From CAVZRC01 sp963777695 (GTDB lineage: Bacteria; Planctomycetota; Planctomycetia; Isosphaerales; Isosphaeraceae), in contig CAVZRC010000004.1 in assembly GCA_963777695.1 (NCBI GenBank), positions 930,001-994,000 on the forward strand: 64,000 bases of DNA, given 5' to 3'. A model generated the notes under the pieces. It saw only the letters and a list, made by a program, of their open reading frames with translations. It did not search any database and was not told the DNA's origin. Shown here in pieces: positions 56,703 to 64,000 of this stretch (the first letter of the stretch is position 1; each line of letters starts with the position of its first letter). Made by a program: the position numbers and the translations under genes.

Positions 56703-57076
56703 GACCGCATCGCCCGGGTAGCCGGGACTGCGGCGAGGCACTAGATGCCGCCGACCGGATCGACATCCACCAAGACTGACCGGCTCACGACATCCATCAG
56801 GCTGCCGTCTCCCTTGACCTCGAACAAGCCGATCCGGATCCGGTAGTCGCCCGGCGGCCGACCGAGGTTACGCCTCCGATCGCAACGGCGAAGACCGGAT
56901 CATGACGGTCAGCACTGGCTGCCGGGATCCGGCGCCGCCGAACCATTCCGGACGCGGCCGGGCGTAGCGTACCCGGCTTCATTCGCCCCGAACTCAATCC
57001 GGCCGTCAGCAGGGTTCCTGCACTTCATCGTGCGTCGGGCCGGTCGATTTGCCGCAAGTCCTTGCCTGGCAAGAGC

Positions 57077-57101
57077 TGGGGATCTAGGATTTCGAACCTA
57101 G
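57077..57101 (-). other. tRNA 3'-end-like fragment (possible attachment-site scar)
   Basis: On the minus strand CTAGG-TTCGAAAT-CCTAG resembles a T-arm (one base long in the loop), followed by ATCCCCA as an acceptor strand. No matching 5' half is present nearby, so it is not a functional tRNA. Such 3' fragments are typical att sites of integrases. Confidence 0.3.
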
Positions 57102-57417
57102 CCGCGCGGCGTTGAGGAGACACTGGTCGGACGTTGCTAAGGCGTTGCTCTGCCTCCGGATGCGTAGAGCTCACAGGGAATGACATTGAATCAGAATTGG
57201 GCTCGCATGGGCAATATCTTCCCCTTTTTTTCCCCTGATGGGCCCGCCCGACCGCCCGACCACACCTGCTGAGCATCGCATCTCGAGTTGGGCTCCTCCG
57301 AGATGGTCATTCGCGACATCAGCCACGTGTTAGAGTCGCAAGTCCTCGGTCAAGTATCGGCGACGTCGAACTGATCGAACGCCGAAAGATCCGAGCCTAA
57401 TCGGTTTATGGTCCCTG

Positions 57418-57652
57418 TGCCAGCACGGCGTCGGCAGCGAGCTGGACGTGGATCTCGCACATGCCAAGGGACACGCCGCCCATCCTTGGATTTACCCGCT
57501 GATAGCCACAGCCGCGCTTACTGGGGCACGGCAGAGCGAGTTGATCCGGATGCAGGCCGCGAACGTGGACCTGGGCGGTGGGGCATCACTATCCGCGAGC
57601 GGAAGTAGGCCAAAGGAAAGCGATCGACGCGCAGGGCCTCGCTGCAGTTACG
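57418..57652 (+). pseudogene. Degenerate tyrosine-recombinase (integrase) fragment
   Basis: The sequence reads HPWIYPLIATAALTGARQSE and then LIRMQAANVDLGG, containing the TGARxSEL box that carries the first catalytic Arg of tyrosine recombinases. It then continues in another frame as ITIRERK, a stop, and AKGKRSTRRASLQL. The C-terminal HxxR and Tyr boxes are absent. It is the remnant of an integrated element. Confidence 0.55.
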
Positions 57653-57682
57653 CCCGTTTGCCTCTCCAATTGAGCCATACTG
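57644..57682 (-). other. tRNA 5'-half-like fragment
   Basis: On the minus strand ATGGCTCAATTGGAGAGGCA followed by AACGGGCGTAA resembles the D-arm and anticodon stem of a tRNA (a GTA anticodon is conceivable), but the D-stem pairs poorly and the 3' half is missing. It abuts the integrase fragment, so it may be part of an integration junction. Confidence 0.25.
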
Positions 57683-57730
57683 TGGGGGACACGGGCCTAC
57701 TCGGACCGTCGGGCCACCCTCCGACGCGAC

Positions 57731-58006
57731 TCAAGCCCGCCGCTTTCGCGGCAGTAGCCCTTCTTGCTGGTAGCGGCGAAGTTCCGCGTGACTGATCGCC
57801 CAGTCTTGGAACGCCCCGCGCCCGGATCCGCGCTTCTGAGCATTGATCCGGTCCAGCCGACACCATTCCCGGACGGTGAACTCGGACCGGTCAACCGCGC
57901 GTGCCAACTCCGCCGTCGAGTACCATTCCCACACCTGCTGTTGATCGACCAGGGAAGTCACCAGTCGCTCGATCCGCTCCAGTTGTGCTCTGATCTCCTG
58001 TTCCAT
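57731..58006 (-). CDS. Excisionase-like helix-turn-helix protein
   Basis: This 91-residue protein has an N-terminal helix (MEQEIRAQLERIERLVTSLV) and a MerR-like/excisionase-type winged helix: YSTAELARAVDRSEFTVREW, then SHAELRRYQQEGLLPRKR. The ATG at 58006 has only a weak ribosome-binding site. Its closeness to the integrase fragment suggests both came with one mobile element. Confidence 0.6.
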   Translation of the reverse strand: MEQEIRAQLERIERLVTSLVDQQQVWEWYSTAELARAVDRSEFTVREWCRLDRINAQKRGSGRGAFQDWAISHAELRRYQQEGLLPRKRRA

Positions 58007-59226
58007 AGTGCGTTTCTCGCTGTTCAAGCCCGACTTCCATGTCCTGTGGAAATCCCTGCCTATGGCCGTGTCGGGGATATCCGATTCGAAATCCCGTTCC
58101 CCTACCGACCAGGTCTCAGGCCAGCTCCGACTTCGCCGCCCAGGTCTCGGACCGGGATCCCAATGATCGCCCGAGGCAGGCAGCAATTGCGAACGCGATC
58201 GTCTGGACCGCTCGGGCTCCGATCGGAGCCCCGCAGTTGTGCCTCTAAACTCCTGGACCCGTCAAACCGCCGCAATACGAGTATGGCAAACCACGGCCGA
58301 TGACGGTCCGAGGCTCTCGCCGTGCTGAGCAGACCGGAGCCGATCGAAGATGTTCGATTTCGACGAAAACGGCCCATTCCATGGAGTATCGAGTACCTTC
58401 AGAGGATCCGCGACCTTCTCCGACGGCCGAGGCCGCACCGCAGTCGGCCGTCAAGTGGATTCCGAATTGGGGCGGCGTTAATGTCCTTTGACGAGTTGGT
58501 CGGGAACTGGGAATTCGCTCGACTCGCGCTGTCCCCGAAAAGGACGAGGGGGAGACATTCCGACCGAGTTCCCGGGGGGAGCACGGGAGTAGGCTGCCCT
58601 CGACCTCGTCTTGAAACCCGTCGGATTCGATAGCAGTCCCGGCGCGGGGTCGGCCGACGGTGGCATCGCAAGTTCCGAGATCGCGCGACCAGGCGAGCCC
58701 GCGCAGATGGTTGACATTGCCATCTTCAAGGGCCTCCAAAGGACGGGCCGGAGCGGAGAAAGACCGCAGCGGAAGATGATCACAAACCGGAAGGTCGCCG
58801 GTCGATCCCGATGCCCGTCCTGGAGAGTCCGGTTGGCTTCGCACCGGCCCGGCGAACCGGAAGTTCGAATCGAGCGCCGAGGCAGTGAACCCGGGGGATC
58901 GGCGCCCAGGTCGCGATTTTCAGCTAAGCTTATGAGGAAGCCCCCGTAGGGAGCTTTGGGTCAAACGGACAAGCGACACTCCGCAAAGGCTCAACATCGC
59001 CTTCTCCTCCGCAGACACCCGGAATGCCAAGCCCATGGAGCCCTCGATCGAAATACGCCGGGGGCACTCGTAACCCAGCGGGGCACTCTCGGGATGCCAA
59101 GCCCAACGATTTCACCGGAGGAAGTCACGCCGGATCGCTCGAAGCTCTTCGGGTCACACGGCCATAGGCCGTGGTTAGAAAGCATTAAATAGTTTTTATT
59201 CCAAGAGTGTAGTGGCGATCTGATAG
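58007..59226. other. Long region without a recognisable gene
   Basis: About 1.2 kb contains overlapping open frames on both strands that look like random high-GC frames. A short direct repeat (ATGCCAAGCCCA) occurs near 59025 and 59095. An AT-rich stretch at 59180-59205 with a preceding GGCCATAGGCC lies just downstream of the kinase gene and may act as its terminator. Confidence 0.4.
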
Positions 59227-62200
59227 TCACAGGCCGGCGAACGGGTCGCGGGGGAAGCCCCGGTCAAGGATCAAGGCGCGGAAGTCTGGCCGTTCGCGGA
59301 GCGGGTCGAGGTCGTGATCGCGATCGATGAGGGCGAGATCGGTCATGCCGGCGGCGAGGGATCGCCGGAGCGATTCCATCGCCCGATCGGCCATGGCCTC
59401 GCGCTCCGAGGAGGACGGCGGCGTCGAGCCGGGCTCGACGACGGCGGTGAGATTGGCGTAGACACGCGCCAGATTGTAGAGATCCTGGAAGGAGGGCTGG
59501 CGGATGGCCTCCAGGACCTGGCGGGCCTCCTGGAGGGTCACTAGGGCCTCCGCGAGACGATGCTCGTTCCTCAGGGCGCTTCCGAGAGATATGAGAGTGC
59601 TTCCCAGTTCGCCGACCACCAGGCCATGTCCGGGCGCGGCCTGAATCAGGGTCCGCAACCGGTCGCGAGCCTGCCGGAGATCGCGGATCGCCTCGGCCCA
59701 CAAGCCGCTCTCGAAGGCGGCGAAGCCGGACCGCAATCGCGTGCGGGCGCGCTCGAATTCCGCCGGGTCTGCGGTATCGGGGAGACGGATGACCGGGACA
59801 GCGGGCCGGATGTGCTCGCCCGCGGGGGCGAGGCCCAATACGGGGACGCCGGCGGGCGCGGGCCGATCCCAGGCCAGGCCGATCGACGTCAGGCCGTCGT
59901 GGAGAGCGCCAAGGTCCCAGAGATCGACGTCGCAATTGGTGCCCACGATGATCAGATGGCGGCCCTTGAAGTCGAAGGTCAGGTCTCGCGGAGTCCCGAC
60001 CCACGGCGGGAAATCCAGCAGCGTCTCGAACGACATCGCGTCGCGCAGCACCACACGATGGTCGGCGCCACCGGTGGCCAGCAGGCGTCCGTCGGGGCTC
60101 AGGGCCAGGCACTCCACATTGCCTTCGTGCGCGCCCTCGAGGCGGGGGCCGGGAGTGAGGCCGAGGAGCGAGAGGCTGCCGATCGCTCCGCTTTGAAAAC
60201 CAACCACCAGGCGGCTGCGCGCCCGATCGGCCACCATCCTACCGATGACCCCGCCCGCAAGCTCAACCTTCCGTTCCCGTTCATCCGACTCGAGGTTGAA
60301 CAGGAATACCGCATCCCTACCGTGAGTCACCAGGCGACGAGGATGGTCGAGAAAGACGATCGACCGGACCTCGGAACCCGTCGCGAATCGCCGAACGGGG
60401 TGGTTGGTGGCGAGGTCCCAGACGACGACGTTACCCGAATCGTCGCCGCAGGCGAGCTGCCCACCCGTCGGATCGAAGGCCAAGGCCCAGACAATCCCCG
60501 GCACGGAGATCCGGGCCCGGACCTTGCCCGTGTCTCCGTCCCTGATGCTGACTTCGCGAGAGGCGGAACCTCCGATCAGCCAACTGGCCGTCGCCAGGAG
60601 AGCGCCGTCGGGGCTGTAGGCCAGGGAAGTGACCGCCCCGAGATCGGGCTCCATCGCGACCCGGGAGGGGCGGGATAAGGAGAGGTCCCAGGAGATCAAC
60701 TCCGTGTATCCCGAAGTCGCGAACCGTTCCCCGCACGGGCGTGCCGCGACGCACCTGAGCTCGACTCGGTGGCCGGCCAGCCACCGCTGCACGCGGTGCC
60801 GGCCCGTGACCATGTGGAGGAAGACCTCTCGGGGCGAGCTCGTCCGCGTCGCGAGATAATCCCCCGCAGGAGACCACTGCACCCCACGCACCGCTTCGGA
60901 ACTGGGGAGGATGGAGACGTTCTGCCCGGTCCGTGTCTCCCAGATCCGGGCGGTGTAGTCGAGACTCGCGGTGGCGATCCACTCGCCGTCCGGACTGAAC
61001 GCCACGTCGAGGACGCGTTCGCGGTGGCCTCGAAGAATGCCGAATTGTTCACGCTTCGCGACATCCCAGAGCACTGTGGTGTGGTCGTCGAACGCACCGG
61101 CGAGCAGGGACCCATCGGGGCTGAAGGCGAGAGCCAGGGCACGCCCGTGGTGTCCGAGCACGATCGGAGGTTCGTCCGAGGCGATCGGCCGCAGCACGAT
61201 GTCGGAGCCCTCCAGGCGAGCGAGCCATCGCCCGTCGGGGCGCAAAGCGAAGGGGGCGTCCTTGAATCTGTCAAGGAGGGTGCCCCTGGCCGCATCGTGT
61301 ATCGTGATTCCGATGCCATCGGTCCAGGCCACCGCGATCCGTCGGCCGTCGGCGCCGATCGTCAGCTTGGTCGGCCGGCTTGATCCCTGGGTGATCGGGG
61401 CGCGGGTCGTAGGGATGCCCCGCGTGTCCGTGAACACGACGCCGCGATCGCGAGTCCCCACGGCCAGCCCCTGCCCATCGGGAAGGTACACCGCCTTGTC
61501 GAACCAGGATTCACCCACCGCCAAGCCCTCCACGGAGGACAGGTGACGGTGACCCGGCACGTCCCAGAACTTGAGGCCCGTCTGGCTGCCGGCGGTGAGG
61601 AGGGTCCGCCCGCCCGGGTCGAACGCGAACGAGCCGAGGTCTTCCGAGGGCAGCTCAACCCTGGCCGCAAGGTGGACGTCGGGTGTGCCCAGGGTGGCCG
61701 CGGCCTCGGCCCGAAGCTCGGGCAGATCGCGGCCTGGCATGGGCATGATGGCGAGTCGCGCGAGGTCACCCAGGGCCTCTTCGCGCCAGCCGGGCTGGTG
61801 CCCGGCCCGCAGCGCCTTCGCCTCGCTGAGGACGGCACGGTAGGTCTCGGCCTGGGCGGCCGCCCGCGATTTCCGCTCGTCCCGGGCCAGTTGAGCCATG
61901 CGGTTCGCGACGAGGAGCGAGGCGAGCGTGGTGAGGACCAGCACGGCGGTCAGGCCCGCGCCCAGCCCCGCGATGGTCGGGTTGCGGCGTGCCCATCGCC
62001 AGTATCGTTCCGCGGTGCGGACCGGCCGGGCCTGGATCGTTTCCCCGCGCAGGTGGCGCCGGATGTCCGACGCCAGGTCCCCCGCCGAGGCGTACCGCCG
62101 CGCCCTGTCCTTCTCCAGCGCCTTGGCCACGATGACGTCGACGTCGCCGCGGAAACGCCGGTCGATCGAGCTCAGTCGGATCGGCTCCTCTCGCTCGATC

Positions 62201-63135
62201 GCCCGCGCGACCTCGTGCATCGGGAGTTGATTGAGATGGTAGGGCAGACATTGTGCCAGCAGCTCGAAGAGGAGGACGCCCAGCGTGTACACATCCGAGC
62301 GCCCGTCGAGCCCGCTGGGGTGGGCGGTGAGCTGTTCCGGGCTCATGTAATTCAAGGTGCCCAGCAATTGACCGGTCCGGGTCAGGCTCGAGGTCGTCAG
62401 GAGGTCGACGGCCGTGACGTGGGCGACGCCGAAGTCGAGGACCTTGGGCTGGCCGGATTCCTCGACCAGGATGTTGCCGGGCTTGAGGTCGCGGTGGACG
62501 ACCCCCTTGTCGTGGGCGTGCTGCACCGCGTCGCACACTTTGGCCAGCAGCTCCAGGCATGCCCGCGCGTCGAGAGGACTGCGGGCATACTCGTCCAGGG
62601 GCATCCCGCGGATGAACTCCATGGCGAAGAAAGGTCGGCCATCCTCACTCATCCCCGCTTCGTAGACCTGGGCAATCCCGGGATGGTGGAGCCGGGCCAG
62701 GATCTGGGCCTCGTGCTTGAAGCGATTGACCAGATCGATTGAGACGAGTCCGGAGCGGACCACCTTGAGTGCGACAATGCGGCGCGGGTTGTCCTGTTCG
62801 GCCTCGTAGACAGTGCCCATGCCCCCTTCCCCGTGGCAGCGGAGGATCCGATAACGGCCGACGTGCGGCGACCGTCCCGGCTCCGGGCTCCGCGACGTTG
62901 ACGAGGTAGCGGACAGCGTCCTTGTCAACGCGCGGACCTTCAAGCTCGCCAGGAAGTTCTCGTCGTCATCCGCGAATCCGAATCGCGAGTCGTAAGCCAG
63001 CAGGTCTTCGACCTCGGCGCGGAGCCCGGAGTCGCCTCCGCAATGGGCCTCCAGGAAGGCGCCGCGATCCTCGCGGGGCAGGTCGGCCGCTTGTGCGAAC
63101 AGGGTCCTCACCCGCAGGCGATCATGCACATTCAT
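59227..63135 (-). CDS. Membrane Ser/Thr protein kinase with WD40 beta-propeller
   Basis: This intact protein of 1302 residues starts at 63135 (MNVHDRLRVRTLFAQAADLP), since the longer frame lacks a good start. The kinase domain (about residues 93-355) has GEGGMGTVYEAE, VALKVV, VVHRDLKPGNILV with the catalytic Asp, LDFGVAHV and YMSPEQL. A membrane helix (AGLGAGLTAVLVLTTLASLL) follows at about 390-412. The outer part has many WD40 repeats of the type LAFSPDGSLLAGAFDDHTTV and a helical C-terminus with PDFRAL near the end. It is a Hanks-type kinase typical of planctomycetes; the propeller probably senses or scaffolds. Confidence 0.92.
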   Translation of the reverse strand: MNVHDRLRVRTLFAQAADLPREDRGAFLEAHCGGDSGLRAEVEDLLAYDSRFGFADDDENFLASLKVRALTRTLSATSSTSRSPEPGRSPHVGRYRILRCHGEGGMGTVYEAEQDNPRRIVALKVVRSGLVSIDLVNRFKHEAQILARLHHPGIAQVYEAGMSEDGRPFFAMEFIRGMPLDEYARSPLDARACLELLAKVCDAVQHAHDKGVVHRDLKPGNILVEESGQPKVLDFGVAHVTAVDLLTTSSLTRTGQLLGTLNYMSPEQLTAHPSGLDGRSDVYTLGVLLFELLAQCLPYHLNQLPMHEVARAIEREEPIRLSSIDRRFRGDVDVIVAKALEKDRARRYASAGDLASDIRRHLRGETIQARPVRTAERYWRWARRNPTIAGLGAGLTAVLVLTTLASLLVANRMAQLARDERKSRAAAQAETYRAVLSEAKALRAGHQPGWREEALGDLARLAIMPMPGRDLPELRAEAAATLGTPDVHLAARVELPSEDLGSFAFDPGGRTLLTAGSQTGLKFWDVPGHRHLSSVEGLAVGESWFDKAVYLPDGQGLAVGTRDRGVVFTDTRGIPTTRAPITQGSSRPTKLTIGADGRRIAVAWTDGIGITIHDAARGTLLDRFKDAPFALRPDGRWLARLEGSDIVLRPIASDEPPIVLGHHGRALALAFSPDGSLLAGAFDDHTTVLWDVAKREQFGILRGHRERVLDVAFSPDGEWIATASLDYTARIWETRTGQNVSILPSSEAVRGVQWSPAGDYLATRTSSPREVFLHMVTGRHRVQRWLAGHRVELRCVAARPCGERFATSGYTELISWDLSLSRPSRVAMEPDLGAVTSLAYSPDGALLATASWLIGGSASREVSIRDGDTGKVRARISVPGIVWALAFDPTGGQLACGDDSGNVVVWDLATNHPVRRFATGSEVRSIVFLDHPRRLVTHGRDAVFLFNLESDERERKVELAGGVIGRMVADRARSRLVVGFQSGAIGSLSLLGLTPGPRLEGAHEGNVECLALSPDGRLLATGGADHRVVLRDAMSFETLLDFPPWVGTPRDLTFDFKGRHLIIVGTNCDVDLWDLGALHDGLTSIGLAWDRPAPAGVPVLGLAPAGEHIRPAVPVIRLPDTADPAEFERARTRLRSGFAAFESGLWAEAIRDLRQARDRLRTLIQAAPGHGLVVGELGSTLISLGSALRNEHRLAEALVTLQEARQVLEAIRQPSFQDLYNLARVYANLTAVVEPGSTPPSSSEREAMADRAMESLRRSLAAGMTDLALIDRDHDLDPLRERPDFRALILDRGFPRDPFAGL

Positions 63136-63232
63136 AGGTATTCCAGATGATTGCGGATGCTGATTCGTTCCAATGCCTATCGAGGCGAGCTTTCGCACGG
63201 CCTCCCCGACGGAGCCCGTGCGAGGGATCGGT

Positions 63233-64000
63233 TCATCTCGGCCTCGGACCTTGGAACGGATCACTCGGAAACCAGGCATCGAAGAGGAGCGACTCGGCCT
63301 CGCGACGGAGTGCCCGACAGATCATCAGATCGTGCCATGAAATCTCGTCAACCTGGTCGAGCTTCGGGACATCCCGATCGAAGATCGTGCGGGCGACGGT
63401 CCAGTGAGCGAGCGCCTGGTCGTCGCGGCCTTGCTTCTGGAGGGCCATGGCGAGCAGGAGATTCGCAGGGACGAGCAGGTTCCAGCTCCGGCTGCCGCGG
63501 GCGAGCGCCTGACGGAACCGCCCTTCGGCGTCGGCGAGGTGGTCCAGGCGGTACTCGGCCATGCCCGAGGCGAGTAAGTAATAAGGAAGGGTACCCACGT
63601 CCTCCGCTCCCCGATCCAGGGCCAATCCGGCGAGTCCGGCCGCCCGGCGGATCACATCCGGAGGACCCGGGAGGAGCAGGCACGCCTTGGCCGTACGCTC
63701 GGCGACTTGCGGATGATCGGTGGAGCCGTAGCGGTCCAGGAGCGCGTAACGGTGCCGGTCGTAACCGTCGACATCGCCGGCTTCGACGAACAAGGGCGCG
63801 ATGCGGTACCAGATCGAGTGTTCTCCCGGGTCCGCCGCGAGTACCAGGGTCATGGCCGCGATCGCCTCCGGCCACCGCGCTTCGCGGACGAAATCGTCGG
63901 CCCGGCGCAGGCGACCGGCCTTGACCTCGACCGCTCGACGTTCCTGTTCCACCTGCCGGACCTGGCGGTCCAGCGACTCGAAGCTCCGCTCCCAGTCGCC
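63233..64000 (-). CDS. C-terminal part of a probable kinase/TPR protein (5' end outside the window)
   Basis: The frame is open to the window edge and ends at 63233. The visible 255 residues are TPR-like helices: RADDFVREARWPEAIAAMTL, HSIWYRIAPLFVEAGDVDGY, RTAKACLLLPG, and YYLLASGMAEYRLDHLADAE. In planctomycetes this arrangement forms the C-terminus of WD40/TPR Ser/Thr kinases. It lies 98 bases upstream of the kinase gene on the same strand. Confidence 0.75.
   Translation of the reverse strand, partial: GDWERSFESLDRQVRQVEQERRAVEVKAGRLRRADDFVREARWPEAIAAMTLVLAADPGEHSIWYRIAPLFVEAGDVDGYDRHRYALLDRYGSTDHPQVAERTAKACLLLPGPPDVIRRAAGLAGLALDRGAEDVGTLPYYLLASGMAEYRLDHLADAEGRFRQALARGSRSWNLLVPANLLLAMALQKQGRDDQALAHWTVARTIFDRDVPKLDQVDEISWHDLMICRALRREAESLLFDAWFPSDPFQGPRPR

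Overview
The window looks like a high-GC planctomycete chromosome, most likely from the Isosphaeraceae/Gemmatales part of the phylum. The evidence is the gene content: three DUF1501 proteins next to DUF1549/DUF1553 proteins with CxxCH haem motifs, a PVC-type haem protein with beta-propeller and HEAT regions, a DUF1559 prepilin-like protein, WD40-containing Ser/Thr kinases, an EF-hand secreted protein, and several highly palindromic intergenic repeats. Many genes are split by apparent single-base indels, about twenty in 64 kb. At least three fall in short homopolymer runs. Residual assembly error is therefore a strong suspicion, and frameshifted genes are annotated as whole genes with the breakpoint given.

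Layout. 1-25 kb: DUF1549/DUF1553 and DUF1501 pairs, a secreted GH13 enzyme, a RelE/ParE-type toxin-antitoxin pair, a divergent DeoR/HAD pair, a FAD monooxygenase, an ArsR-SRPBCC operon with a readable promoter, a haloperoxidase next to a beta-propeller and ferritin-like gene group, a nucleotidyltransferase pair and a Uma2 nuclease. 25.5-29.9 kb: an orphaned HigA-like antitoxin and a complete diversity-generating retroelement (DGR). The DGR has a reverse transcriptase, the accessory protein Avd, a template repeat, and a target protein made of an effector-associated-like domain, a membrane helix and an FGE-sulfatase (C-type-lectin-fold) domain carrying the variable repeat. Every substitution between the two repeats is at a template adenine. 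A TIR-like fragment lies just upstream, and an HD-phosphohydrolase/YwgA-like pair follows.

33.4-37.4 kb: a peptide-modification type locus with a PqqD-like protein, a glycosyltransferase and an HprK-related kinase joined by ATGA overlaps, facing a nucleotidyltransferase and two paralogous 55-56 residue peptides. 37.5-53 kb: a transposase remnant, DUF1559, the PVC haem protein, a GT39-like membrane protein, a GH5-like glycosidase, a long helical secreted protein, an EF-hand protein, and a third DUF1501 and DUF1549/DUF1553 set. 53-58 kb: a gene-poor accessory stretch with three double-glycine-leader peptides, two paralogous small membrane peptides arranged as a duplicated divergent cassette, three copies of one stem-loop, and a decayed integrase with tRNA-like fragments. 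59-64 kb: a large Ser/Thr kinase with WD40 repeats and the C-terminus of a probable second one.

The most interesting systems are the DGR with its signalling-type target, the PqqD/HprK-related locus with its two candidate substrates, and the duplicated double-glycine peptide cassette.
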